Positions 27,223 through 35,004 of a stretch of DNA of 64,000 bases are shown piece after piece; position 1 is the first letter of the stretch; every line of letters starts with the position of its first letter. The stretch lies in contig DASUVX010000144.1 in the NCBI GenBank assembly GCA_036378735.1, forward strand, positions 62,001 through 126,000. The letters are read 5' to 3'. The stretch comes from GCA-003244245 sp036378735. GTDB taxonomy: Bacteria > Actinomycetota > Actinomycetes > Mycobacteriales > Pseudonocardiaceae. A program made the translations under genes and the position numbers. The notes beneath the pieces are model-generated. The model ran no database searches and was not told the DNA's origin. It saw only the letters and a program-made list of their open reading frames with translations.

Positions 27223-27322
27223 CGGCCCGACCGTACTGGTGACGCCATCGCGGGTCTGCGGCTCAGGCAGACTTGGGACGTCGACGTGCGGTCGTGGTGA
27301 CCAGGCCGGAGACGCGGTGGGC

Positions 27323-28396
27323 TTAACCAATCCGGCTCATCGCGGTGACGTGGTTCCACGGCACCGGGACGACCTTTACCACGTCTCCGGGCTGCGGCGC
27401 GTTGACGTAGAGCCCGCTGCCGACGTAGATCCCGATGTGGCTGATCGGCGAGTACAGCGCGATGAGGTCGCCGGGCAGCAGCTGCGCTTGGCTGACGCTG
27501 CGCCCCATCCGCGCCTGTTCCTCGGCTGAGTGTGGCAGGCCCGGCAGGCCGGCCTGCTCGAAGGCCCATTTGACCAGTCCGGAACAGTCGAAGGTGATTG
27601 GGCCGTCACCGCCCCAGATGTATGACGAACCCTGTTTACTCAGCGCGATGCGGGCGGCTTGCACGGCAACACCGGTGCCGATCAAGTTGATCGGGAAGTG
27701 GGTGGTGCCGCCGGAGAGATACAGGGCCCGCGTCTGGCGGGTCAGCTCTGCGAGGCGCTTGGTGACCACCTGGATCTGCTGGTCCATCTCGACGCGGGAA
27801 CGAGTCAAGTCGCCTTCGAGCCGGGCAGCGTCCTGTTCGGCCTGGCTAGCGCGTACAGCCGCGTCGGTGGCCGATTGCTGGGCCTGCTGGGTTTGCGCGA
27901 CAGCGCCAGTGAGCCGGTCCAGCGCTTGTTTGTTGTCCACCGCGAGCATGTCCAGCGCCGACATCTGATCGAGGAAATCCTCGGGCGAGTCACTGACCAG
28001 CAGAGCTGACAGCCGGGAAAGGCGGGCACCTCGGAATGAAGCGTTGGTCAGCCTGTCGACTTGCTCGCGGTACTGACCCTGGACCTCCCGGGCACGGTTT
28101 GCGGCGGCGGCAGCGGCGCCGACGTCTGCTCTGGCTCGCTCCAAGTCAGCACGGCGGGCGTTGAGCTGGTCACGGGCGTAGTGCCATTTTTCGGTGAGGA
28201 CCTCCGCCTGATAGTTCAGGTCAGCGAGCTGTTGCACCGCGGCGGGCCCATCTCCGGGCACTGCGGGGTCCGCAGTAGCCGGAGTGGGTGTCAGCGTCAC
28301 CAGAAGACCCACAGTTGCGGCGGTCATCGTCGCTGAGGCAGTCCGCGTGAGAACACCGGGCCTCGCAACACCGGGCTTGTGATGATGCGACGACAC
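27323..28396 (-). CDS. Secreted NlpC/P60 peptidoglycan hydrolase (Rv2190c/RipC type), c-di-AMP riboswitch-controlled
   Basis: 357-residue secreted hydrolase that cleaves peptide stems of peptidoglycan. Signal-peptide-like N-terminus (residues about 1-42, ending PATADP), a long coiled-coil region (about 55-215, heptad-rich with many Gln/Ala), then an NlpC/P60 domain with catalytic Cys271 in FDCSGLVKW, His in ISHIGIYVG and polar YVNAPQ. The GTG start at 28394-28396 follows GAGGAGG. A c-di-AMP riboswitch leads the transcript and a GTAAC-type box stands further upstream. It is a paralogue of the gene at 29119-30156. Confidence 0.93.
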   Translation of the reverse strand: MSSHHHKPGVARPGVLTRTASATMTAATVGLLVTLTPTPATADPAVPGDGPAAVQQLADLNYQAEVLTEKWHYARDQLNARRADLERARADVGAAAAAANRAREVQGQYREQVDRLTNASFRGARLSRLSALLVSDSPEDFLDQMSALDMLAVDNKQALDRLTGAVAQTQQAQQSATDAAVRASQAEQDAARLEGDLTRSRVEMDQQIQVVTKRLAELTRQTRALYLSGGTTHFPINLIGTGVAVQAARIALSKQGSSYIWGGDGPITFDCSGLVKWAFEQAGLPGLPHSAEEQARMGRSVSQAQLLPGDLIALYSPISHIGIYVGSGLYVNAPQPGDVVKVVPVPWNHVTAMSRIG

Positions 28397-28420
28397 GTCG
28401 CGGCTGCCTCCTCTTCCCTT

Positions 28421-28565
28421 GGACCGCCTACCGGGGCTGACGGGTTCGGACCGGACAGAGGTGAGCCCTACCGGGTGGACACGAGTGCCCGCCCGGATTC
28501 ACCCAAGAAAAAGTGCATCCCCGGCTCGACTCATCAACTCAACGCAGCCGATTCGGCGGCGACCT
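28421..28565 (-). promoter_or_regulatory. c-di-AMP riboswitch (ydaO-yuaA class)
   Basis: The minus-strand leader contains the class's conserved blocks in order: GCCGGGGATGCAC, CTTGGGTGAATC, GGTAGGGCTCACC, GTCCGAACCCGTCAGCC and GGTAGGCGGTCC just before the ribosome site. The 5' part (GTCGCCGCCGAATCGGC) would close the outer stem. This class commonly controls peptidoglycan hydrolase and resuscitation factor genes in actinobacteria and usually switches expression off when c-di-AMP is bound. It explains most of the 325-base gap 28397-28721. Confidence 0.93.
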
Positions 28566-28610
28566 GCGTTGCCGCCCGTCTGGGAGGCACCTACCGCAAA
28601 GTCCCGGGAA

Positions 28611-28626
28611 GATTACGAAAGGTTAC
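28611..28626 (-). promoter_or_regulatory. GTAAC-type direct-repeat box before the first NlpC/P60 gene
   Basis: On the minus strand: GTAACC-TTTC-GTAATC, a direct repeat of GTAA-x with a 10-base period. The same arrangement (GTAACG-CTGA-GTAATC) occurs before the paralogous gene at 30319-30334. Such repeats resemble MtrA-type response-regulator sites described upstream of cell-wall hydrolase genes in actinobacteria; the assignment to MtrA is inference. Confidence 0.55.
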
Positions 28627-28721
28627 CGACACTGTCACCACCGACGCGCCAGTGATGGGGCAAGTTGGCTCCTGGACACGACGGACGTCACCACACTCGG
28701 AGCAGTGTTCGGCTCCACCGA

Positions 28722-29006
28722 TCAGCCCACATGTCGTCGAGACCGCTTACCGTCAGTCGCAGACCGCTCAACCCGGTCACGCTGGTGGACGCCACTGGCC
28801 GGCCGTGCCCCGCCGGTGCGCTGGCACTCATGGCGATCCACCAGTTGCAGGCGGGGCACCATGCCAGCCTCGGCGAGGGTGTCCAGCGCGCAGCGTTCGG
28901 TGCCATCCAGGTCGACGCCTCCAGGAGGGGCTCCGAGCAGCACGGTGATCACGCAGTCCTGGCAAGCATGGCCGCGCGCGGCACACCGGTCACAATCCAC
29001 GAGCAT
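28722..29006 (-). CDS. Small cysteine-rich conserved protein
   Basis: 94-residue protein beginning MLVDCDRCAARGHACQDCV: four cysteines in C-x2-C-x6-C-x2-C spacing, suggesting a zinc or metal knuckle, followed by VTVLLGAPPGG and LDTLAEAGMVPRLQL. Short proteins with this opening are conserved next to NlpC/P60 genes in actinobacteria; the function is unknown. ATG 29004-29006 is preceded by GGAAGGG. The C-terminal 40 residues are low-complexity, Arg-rich and probably not conserved. It lies between the two hydrolase genes, all on the minus strand. Confidence 0.7.
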   Translation of the reverse strand: MLVDCDRCAARGHACQDCVITVLLGAPPGGVDLDGTERCALDTLAEAGMVPRLQLVDRHECQRTGGARPASGVHQRDRVERSATDGKRSRRHVG

Positions 29007-29118
29007 GTCGGTTCCCTTCCGCTGATGATCTCGTCACCGCGGACGGTAGACCACTGCACCGACAGTCTCGGCCAACCGGATACTCCTGCGCGGGTGAGCC
29101 GCTTTTAGCGGCGAACCG

Positions 29119-30156
29119 TCAGCCAATCCGGCGGATCGCCGTGACATCACGCCAGGGCACCCTGGCGACTTTGACGACGTCGCCACTCTGCGGCGCATTG
29201 ATGTAGAGGCCGTTGCCGACGTAGATGCCGATGTGGCTGACCGGCCAGTACAGCGCTATGAGGTCGCCGGGCAGTAGGCCCGACGTGACCGGAGTGCCCA
29301 CCCTGGCTTGATCGAACGCCACTCGGGGAAGGCTGACACCGGCCTGGCGGTAGGCCCACATCACCAGGCCCGAGCAATCGAAGGTGCCCGGCCCTTCGGC
29401 GCCCCAGATGTACGGCGCTCCCTGGCGAGTCAGGGCGGCGCGCAATGCCCTGATCCCGATGGTGTCGCCGACCAGGTCGAGGGGATAGTCGGTGAATCCT
29501 TCGGAGGCGTAGTGGGCGAACTCGTCTGCGGTGAGCTTGCCGAGGCGCTCCTGCACCAGATTGATCTGGCGGCCCATCTCGAGCCGGGCCTTGGCCACAT
29601 CGCCGGCGATCCGAGCGGCATCGAGTTCAGCGACGGCCGCCCGCGTCTCGGCGTCGGTGGCCGCGGTTTCCGCCTGCTCGGTACGGGCCACCGCGCCGGC
29701 GAGCTTGTCCATCGCCGCCCGGTTAGACACCGCCAGCACGTCCAGCGCCGACATCTGATCCATGAATTGCTGCGGCGAGTCGCTGATCAGCATCGCAGTC
29801 AGGCTGCTGACCCGGACGCCCTCGAACGTCGCGCTAGTCAACCGATCCACCTGCGCGCGGAACTCTTTCTGGGCATCTCGCGCCTGATCAGCGACAGCCG
29901 TCGCAGCTGCCGCGTCGCGATGCGCCTTCTCCGCGTCGGCCTGGCGGGCGAGCAGCCGGTCGGTGGCCAACTTCCACTGCTCGGTGATCACCTCAGCCTG
30001 GCGGCTCAATGCGCGCGCCTGCGCAACTGCACCACCAGGATCCGGCGCAGGGGCAGGAACTGGATCGGCAGCTGCAGTCGCTGGCTGCATGCTGAGGATG
30101 GCGGCAAAGGCCACAGCCGCCGCCATCAACACACGTTTCCGAGGATGAGATGCCAC
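29119..30156 (-). CDS. Secreted NlpC/P60 peptidoglycan hydrolase, second paralogue
   Basis: 345-residue paralogue of the gene at 27323. Signal peptide with hydrophobic VLMAAAVAFAAILSMQ and an ATAAADP cleavage region, a coiled-coil middle (about 45-205), and an NlpC/P60 domain with catalytic Cys261 in FDCSGLVMW, VSHIGIYVG and YINAPQ. Start GTG 30154-30156 behind GGAGA. Order on the transcript strand: this gene, the small Cys protein, then the first hydrolase. It has a different leader: four packed hairpins instead of the c-di-AMP riboswitch, so the two paralogues are probably regulated by different signals. Confidence 0.92.
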   Translation of the reverse strand: MASHPRKRVLMAAAVAFAAILSMQPATAAADPVPAPAPDPGGAVAQARALSRQAEVITEQWKLATDRLLARQADAEKAHRDAAAATAVADQARDAQKEFRAQVDRLTSATFEGVRVSSLTAMLISDSPQQFMDQMSALDVLAVSNRAAMDKLAGAVARTEQAETAATDAETRAAVAELDAARIAGDVAKARLEMGRQINLVQERLGKLTADEFAHYASEGFTDYPLDLVGDTIGIRALRAALTRQGAPYIWGAEGPGTFDCSGLVMWAYRQAGVSLPRVAFDQARVGTPVTSGLLPGDLIALYWPVSHIGIYVGNGLYINAPQSGDVVKVARVPWRDVTAIRRIG

Positions 30157-30239
30157 CCGCGGCTATCTCCTGTTCTCGGACCTACCGTCCGGATGCTCCA
30201 CTTGGAGGCGGGAGATCATCCCGCGTTATTCGGGTAACG
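30157..30239 (-). ncRNA. Four-hairpin structured 5' leader, no known family recognised
   Basis: Four adjacent stems lie in the leader of the second NlpC/P60 gene: 30224-30239 (CGTTA/TAACG), 30208-30224 (GCGGGA/TCCCGC), 30196-30207 (CTCCA/TGGAG) and 30177-30191 (CGGAC/GTCCG, loop GGTAG). They are packed almost without gaps and end about 20 bases before the start codon. Upstream, GTTGGGGTGATCAATCG recalls the c-di-AMP riboswitch's GGGGTGAATCG but the rest of that motif (GAACCCGTCAGC) is missing. Confidence 0.55.
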
Positions 30240-30318
30240 GATCCCCATGCCATATGGACGCGATTGATCACCCCAACGAAGTAACAACGGCACACCGCGG
30301 CGGCATAACAAAATCGCT

Positions 30319-30334
30319 GATTACTCAGCGTTAC
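30319..30334 (-). promoter_or_regulatory. GTAAC-type direct-repeat box before the second NlpC/P60 gene
   Basis: Minus strand GTAACG-CTGA-GTAATC, the same arrangement as at 28611-28626. The inner CGCTGA/TCAGCG is also a small palindrome. It lies about 160 bases upstream of the start codon. Confidence 0.55.
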
Positions 30335-30362
30335 AATTAATGCTCGCGATCACCAGTGGGTC

Positions 30363-30495
30363 GCTCTTCAAGTACCGCCAACCCCGTGCCAAGCCGCTCC
30401 TAACAGCAGCCAACGGGTCGCTCGGCCGTCGCGATGGCGGCGGATTGGCCGCGGTTAACGACCGTCACCAGCACGGTTGGCGGTCCTTGAAGAGC
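30363..30495. repeat. Long imperfect inverted repeat after trpD
   Basis: Arms 30363-30383 and 30475-30495 match at 20 of 21 positions (core CTCTTCAAG-ACCGCCAACC). About 90 bases lie between them and carry further short repeats, such as GGGTCGCTC at 30358 and again at 30415. The element begins 10 bases after the trpD stop and may terminate it. Together with the leader it fills the 349-base gap 30157-30505; I see no gene. Confidence 0.85.
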
Positions 30496-30505
30496 CGCCG
30501 ACGGG

Positions 30506-31567
30506 TTAGTGCGGGGTTGCGGATAGCTCGTTCGTCAAGGTCGTCCAGCGTTCCAGCAGCGCGGTCGCGGCACCGGAGTCCACAGCCTGAGCAGCACGCT
30601 GCGTCATCTCCGAAAGATTCGCCGGCAGATTCCCGCCCAACCCGCGATGAGCCGCCAGCGCCGCAGCGGCGTTGAGTAGGACGGCATCACGAACCGGGCC
30701 GGGTTCCCCGTCGAGGAGGCGCCGCACTGCCACGGCGTTGGCGGTGGCGTTCCCACCGCGCAGGTCGTCGCGGCGGGCTGGCGGCACACCCAGCGCAGCA
30801 GGGTCCAACCGGTCACGGCGGACCGTCCCAGCGTCCACGATCCACACCGAGGTGGTGGTCGTAGTGGTGATCTCGTCGAGTCCGTCATCACCCCGGACGA
30901 CGAGCGCACTGACTCCGCGGTCGGCGAAAACCTGGGCAAGCACCGGCGCCATCCGCGCATCTGCGCACCCCACCAGCGCAGCCTGCGGCTGAGCCGGGTT
31001 GGTCAGCGGGCCCAGGAAGTTGAAGGCGGTGGGTATCCCGATCTCCCGGCGCACCGCGGCCGCGTGCCGCATCGCCGGGTGAAACAGCGGCGCGAAGCAG
31101 AATCCGATGCCGGCCTCGGCGACGCACTGCGCGACATGCTCCGGGCCGAGGTCGATCGCCACACCGAGGGCCTCGAGTACGTCCGCCGCGCCGCATTGGG
31201 ACGACGCCGCCCGGTTGCCGTGCTTGACCACGGGCGCACCTGCCGCAGCGGTGACCAGCGCCGCCATCGTGGAGATATTGACGGTGTGGGCTTGGTCACC
31301 TCCGGTGCCGACGACGTCAACCGCACGCCGGGACACGCGCACTCGGCGCGCGTGCGACAACATGCCCGCGGCCAGACCGGCGATCTCCGCTGGGGTCTCG
31401 CGTTTGACCCGCAACGCGACCACAAACGCGGCCACCTGCGCAGGCGTGGCCGCTCCGGACATCACCTGGTCCATCGCCCAGGTGGCGTCTTGGGTATCCA
31501 GGTCGGCGCCGGCCATCAGCTGGGCGAGCAGAGCCGGCCAACTACGGGCTCGGGTTGGCGCCACCAT
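30506..31567 (-). CDS. trpD: Anthranilate phosphoribosyltransferase
   Basis: Second step of tryptophan synthesis: anthranilate plus PRPP to phosphoribosylanthranilate. 353 residues, full length. Diagnostic motifs: VDVVGTGGDQAHTVNIST (PRPP-binding GTGGD), VKHGNRAASSQCGAADVLEALG, and FNFLGPLTNPAQP. ATG at 31565-31567. The receiver-like gene ends ten bases upstream, so the two probably form an operon. The same trpD position beside ctaE is seen in M. tuberculosis (Rv2192c/Rv2193). Confidence 0.96.
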   Translation of the reverse strand: MVAPTRARSWPALLAQLMAGADLDTQDATWAMDQVMSGAATPAQVAAFVVALRVKRETPAEIAGLAAGMLSHARRVRVSRRAVDVVGTGGDQAHTVNISTMAALVTAAAGAPVVKHGNRAASSQCGAADVLEALGVAIDLGPEHVAQCVAEAGIGFCFAPLFHPAMRHAAAVRREIGIPTAFNFLGPLTNPAQPQAALVGCADARMAPVLAQVFADRGVSALVVRGDDGLDEITTTTTTSVWIVDAGTVRRDRLDPAALGVPPARRDDLRGGNATANAVAVRRLLDGEPGPVRDAVLLNAAAALAAHRGLGGNLPANLSEMTQRAAQAVDSGAATALLERWTTLTNELSATPH

Positions 31568-31577
31568 CCTGGCAGCC

Positions 31578-31994
31578 TCAGCCGTTCGCAGCTTGCGGCC
31601 GGTGCGAGCGCAGCACTTCGGCCACGGTCTCGGCGGCGGCCAACGGGTCCAGCGGGTGCACGATCACCGCGTCCGCCAGCGACCAGACCGCCAACCACCG
31701 GTCGTCCTGACGCTGCACCGACACGATGATCGGTGGGCAGTGCGAGATTTCGTTCTTGAGCTGCCGAGACAATCCCATGCCGCCGGTGGGCTGCGCCTCA
31801 CCATCCAGGATGGCCAGATCCACCCGTCCCGCATCGACCTCGGCCAGCACCTCGTCGATCGTGCCGGCCTCAACGTAGTGCAAGCGGCCGACGTCAGCCG
31901 CGGGGCGCCGCCCGACCGCGTTGATGATCGCCTCACGCACCCGTGGCCGGTTGCTGAATACCAGCACGGTGGTGGCGTCACTCGCAACGTTCAT
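31578..31994 (-). CDS. Receiver-domain-like response regulator, stand-alone
   Basis: 138-residue protein resembling a CheY-like receiver without output domain: VLVFSNRPRVREAIINAVG at the start, VDLAILDGEAQPTGGMGLSRQLK around the phospho-acceptor (Asp in LAILDGEA), PIIVSVQRQDDRW near the switch Thr/Ser position, and ADAVIVHPLDP. The canonical acidic pair and lysine are only partly preserved, so phosphorylation is uncertain. ATG 31992-31994. It precedes trpD by ten bases and is divergent from ctaE; its output target is unknown. Confidence 0.75.
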   Translation of the reverse strand: MNVASDATTVLVFSNRPRVREAIINAVGRRPAADVGRLHYVEAGTIDEVLAEVDAGRVDLAILDGEAQPTGGMGLSRQLKNEISHCPPIIVSVQRQDDRWLAVWSLADAVIVHPLDPLAAAETVAEVLRSHRPQAANG

Positions 31995-32300
31995 CTGGTA
32001 TTCCGAGGCCCTTGCTGTCCGATGTAGCTGCTGTCCGTGCCCGCGCAGGCGCAACCCTGGTGATACATCGACCTATCGGCCGGGCGTGGAGTTTGCCGGT
32101 GGCAGAGAATGGTATACGGGCAATTTACTGGCACTTCGTCCACCCGCCGATGCGAGGCGGCGCGGCCTAGATGCCCCGTGCTAGGATGCGGCCCCGCGCG
32201 CGACCGCTTGACCAAGCCACCAGGACCGAATCGTCATTCCTGGCGGTCTCGGCCGCCCCCGGTCCAGGCCGCATTGGCGGCTTTCGTCATAATGCTCACT
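31995..32300. other. Divergent intergenic region, 306 bases
   Basis: Separates the receiver-like gene and ctaE. A -10-like TAGGAT stands at 32182-32187 and TATACG around 32113, but neither has a convincing -35 at normal spacing. No hairpin, small ORF or repeat stands out. Confidence 0.5.
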
Positions 32301-32930
32301 GTGACCTCGTCCAGCCTGGCAGGCCCCTCCATCAGCCAGCGGGTGCACTCGCTGAACCGCCCCAACATGGTCAGCGTCGGCACCATCGTGTGGCTGTCGA
32401 GCGAGCTGATGTTCTTCGCCGGTCTGTTCGCGATGTTCTTCACGGTGAAGGCCCAGCACGACGGGCCATGGCCACCGGACAACGTGGTCACCGGGGAACC
32501 CATCCACCTCGACATACCCTATGCGTTGGTGATCACGATCGTCCTGGTGGCGTCGTCGTTCACCTGCCAGTGGGGAGTGTTCAAGGCCGAGCAAGGTGAT
32601 GTATTCGGGTTAAGACTCTGGTACTCGATCACGTTCCTGATGGGTTTGTTCTTCGTGCTTGGTGCCGCCAACGAGTACCGCACGCTCATCACCGAAGAAC
32701 ATCTCACCATCCCGTCCCAGGCCTACGGCACGGTGTTCTACCTGCTCACAGGCTTCCACGCGTTGCACGTGAGCGGCGGGCTGATCGCCTTCATCGTCCT
32801 CATGATCCGGACCAAACTGAGCAAGTTCACGCCAGCACAAGCTACCGCCGCAATCGTCGTGTCGTACTACTGGCACTTCGTCGACGTGGTATGGATCGGT
32901 CTATTCGCCGTCATCTACTTCTTGCCCTAG
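32301..32930 (+). CDS. ctaE: Cytochrome c oxidase subunit III
   Basis: Membrane subunit III of the aa3 oxidase. About 209 residues with five to six hydrophobic segments and the conserved HSLNRPNMVSVGTIVWLSSELMFFAGLFA (reported by NRPNMVSVG and SSELMFFAGL), FYLLTGFHALHVSGG and SYYWHFVDVVWIGLF. The GTG start 32301 gives VTSSSLAG, close to the mycobacterial protein; ATG 32292 is an alternative. It leads the ctaE-qcrC-qcrA-qcrB operon, the standard actinobacterial supercomplex arrangement. Confidence 0.95.
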   Translation: MTSSSLAGPSISQRVHSLNRPNMVSVGTIVWLSSELMFFAGLFAMFFTVKAQHDGPWPPDNVVTGEPIHLDIPYALVITIVLVASSFTCQWGVFKAEQGDVFGLRLWYSITFLMGLFFVLGAANEYRTLITEEHLTIPSQAYGTVFYLLTGFHALHVSGGLIAFIVLMIRTKLSKFTPAQATAAIVVSYYWHFVDVVWIGLFAVIYFLP

Positions 32931-33022
32931 ACCGGGCGCCGGGGGCCGCTACGCCAGCGCCCTTATCCGGCCCGCGCACCCAACGGCCGTACAAGACAAG
33001 ACAGCAGGGGTAGCCAAGACCG

Positions 33023-33877
33023 ATGACCAGCGCCACACCCGACGCCCAATCGGGCGCGAGCGGATCGATCCCAACCAGGTCATCGGGCCCGGGAGGGCAG
33101 CCGGGACGTCGAAGGGCTATGCGCCGCCGAATATCACGGATACTCGCGCTCGGCGTGGCGTTGCTGGCTGCCGGCGGGCTGTATGTGGTGTTCGCGCCGC
33201 AGCCGCAGACGGCGCACGCTCAGGCTGATCCTGCACTGGTGCGCCAAGGCGAGCAGCTCTACAACAACGCCTGCATCACCTGCCACGGCGTAAACCTGCA
33301 GGGTGTCGGGGGCCGCGGACCGAGTCTGATCGGGGTCGGCGAGGCCGCGGTGTACTTCCAGGTCTCCACCGGACGGATGCCTGCGTCCCGCCAGGAAGCG
33401 CAGATCGCCGAGAAACCGGTCAGGTTCAGCCCGCAGGAGATCGACGCACTAGGTGCCTTCGTGCAGGCCAACGGCGGTGGTCCGGAGGTGCCCAAGGGCG
33501 ATCTCGGAGGCGGTGACACGGCCCGCGGAGGCGACTTGTTCCGGCTCAACTGCGCGTCGTGCCACCAGTTCACCGGACGCGGTATCTCACTGTCCTCCGG
33601 CAAGTACGCACCGGCGATCAAGGACGTGAATCCCCAGCAGATCTATACCGCCATGATCAGCGGACCGCAGAGCATGCCCCGGTTCTCCGACCGGCAGCTC
33701 ACCCCTGAGGAGAAGCGCGACGTCATCGCCTACGTGGAGTCCATCACCGAGGAGCGCAACAATCCGGGTGGCTACTCCCTCGGTGGCTACGGGCCGGTCT
33801 CAGAGGGTCTGATCGCGTGGATCGTCGGGATCGCGGCGCTGGTGGGTGTGACGCTGTGGATCGGAGCGAAGGGATGA
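33023..33877 (+). CDS. qcrC: Cytochrome bc1 complex dihaem cytochrome c subunit
   Basis: 284 residues. Membrane anchor near residues 40-58, then two cytochrome c folds with CITCHG (Cys84, Cys87, His88) and CASCHQ (Cys177, Cys180, His181), and a C-terminal membrane helix (LIAWIVGIAALVGVTLWIG). Actinobacteria use this dihaem subunit to pass electrons directly from bc1 to the aa3 oxidase, without a soluble cytochrome c. Its stop overlaps the qcrA start (ATGA). The ribosome site is not obvious; the 92 bases after ctaE carry no gene. Confidence 0.97.
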   Translation: MTSATPDAQSGASGSIPTRSSGPGGQPGRRRAMRRRISRILALGVALLAAGGLYVVFAPQPQTAHAQADPALVRQGEQLYNNACITCHGVNLQGVGGRGPSLIGVGEAAVYFQVSTGRMPASRQEAQIAEKPVRFSPQEIDALGAFVQANGGGPEVPKGDLGGGDTARGGDLFRLNCASCHQFTGRGISLSSGKYAPAIKDVNPQQIYTAMISGPQSMPRFSDRQLTPEEKRDVIAYVESITEERNNPGGYSLGGYGPVSEGLIAWIVGIAALVGVTLWIGAKG

Positions 33878-35004
33878 GCGGCCAACGCGAACCTACCGGC
33901 GGGCCACAGCTGCCGAGTGACGCCGAGCTATCCACGGCGAGCCGCGACGAGCTGGTCACACTGGGTACCGCGCTGGACGGGGTGACCATCGAGCACCGCG
34001 AGGATCCGTTCCCGGTGCCGGGTACCCGTGCGGAGAAGCGCACTGAACGGGCCGTTGCGCGCTGGTTTTTCATCGCGGCACTGGCCGGGCTGGGGTTCCT
34101 CGCCGCCTACCTGTTCTGGCCTTTCCAATATGCTCCGCCCAGCAGCCCAGGCAGCGGGCATCTGCGTTACCAGCTCTACACGCCGATCATCGGGGTGCTC
34201 CTCGGGTTGGCGGTATTCGCCGTTGGGGCCGGGACGATCTCCTTCGCCAAAAACCTGCTACCGCATGAGATGGCGGTGCAGGAACGCCACATGGGTGGGT
34301 CCTCGGAAGTCGACCGGGCAACGGTGAGCGCGATCCTGGTCGACTCCGGGGTCAGCAGCGGTATCGCACGGCGATCACTGATCAAGCGAGCGGCCGGGAT
34401 CGGCGGATTGGTACTCGGCGCCGGGCTGGGGGTTTTCGCCTTAGGCGGGCTGGTGCGCAACCCGTGGAAGGGCGGGGACAAGGCCGCGCTGTGGGTGACG
34501 CCCTGGCAGTCGGACAACGGTGAACCGGTGTTCCTGCGCTATGACTCCGAACAAATTACCCTGGCACGACCCGAAGACCTCGCCGCCGGCAGCATCGCGA
34601 CCGTCTTCCCGTACAAGCGTTCCTGGACAGAGGAGGAGGCGCACCATGCGCTGCGGGCGTCCGACAGCCCGGTCATGCTCATCCGGTTGCACCCCGAGCA
34701 AGCAGCGCAGGTGATCCAGCGCAAGGGCCAGGTCAACTTCCACTACGGCGACTTCTACGCATACTCGAAGATCTGCACCCATTTGGGCTGCCCCGCTTCG
34801 CTCTACGAATCCCAGACCGCGCGGCTGCTGTGCCCCTGCCATCAGTCCCAGTTCAACATGTTGGAGTACGCAAAGCCGATCTTCGGTCCGGCTACCAGGG
34901 CCTTGCCTCAGCTGCATATCGACGTGAACGATGAGGGATACTTCTACGCCAAGGGCGACTTCATCGAGCCCATAGGACCAGCGTTCTGGGAACGGAGGTC
35001 GTGA
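33874..35004 (+). CDS. qcrA: Cytochrome bc1 complex Rieske iron-sulfur subunit
   Basis: 376 residues. Three membrane segments (about residues 60-82, 100-125 and 168-190) and a C-terminal Rieske [2Fe-2S] domain with CTHLGCP and CPCHQSQF. Actinobacterial QcrA is longer than the mitochondrial protein and has three helices, as here. The start ATG (33874) overlaps the qcrC stop, and its stop overlaps the qcrB start (GTGA), indicating translational coupling through the operon. Confidence 0.96.
   Translation: MSGQREPTGGPQLPSDAELSTASRDELVTLGTALDGVTIEHREDPFPVPGTRAEKRTERAVARWFFIAALAGLGFLAAYLFWPFQYAPPSSPGSGHLRYQLYTPIIGVLLGLAVFAVGAGTISFAKNLLPHEMAVQERHMGGSSEVDRATVSAILVDSGVSSGIARRSLIKRAAGIGGLVLGAGLGVFALGGLVRNPWKGGDKAALWVTPWQSDNGEPVFLRYDSEQITLARPEDLAAGSIATVFPYKRSWTEEEAHHALRASDSPVMLIRLHPEQAAQVIQRKGQVNFHYGDFYAYSKICTHLGCPASLYESQTARLLCPCHQSQFNMLEYAKPIFGPATRALPQLHIDVNDEGYFYAKGDFIEPIGPAFWERRS

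Noticed and set aside
30157..30340. Second c-di-AMP riboswitch
   Set aside because: Only a GGGGTGA-like fragment is shared; the GAACCCGTCAGC and GGTAGGG blocks are missing.
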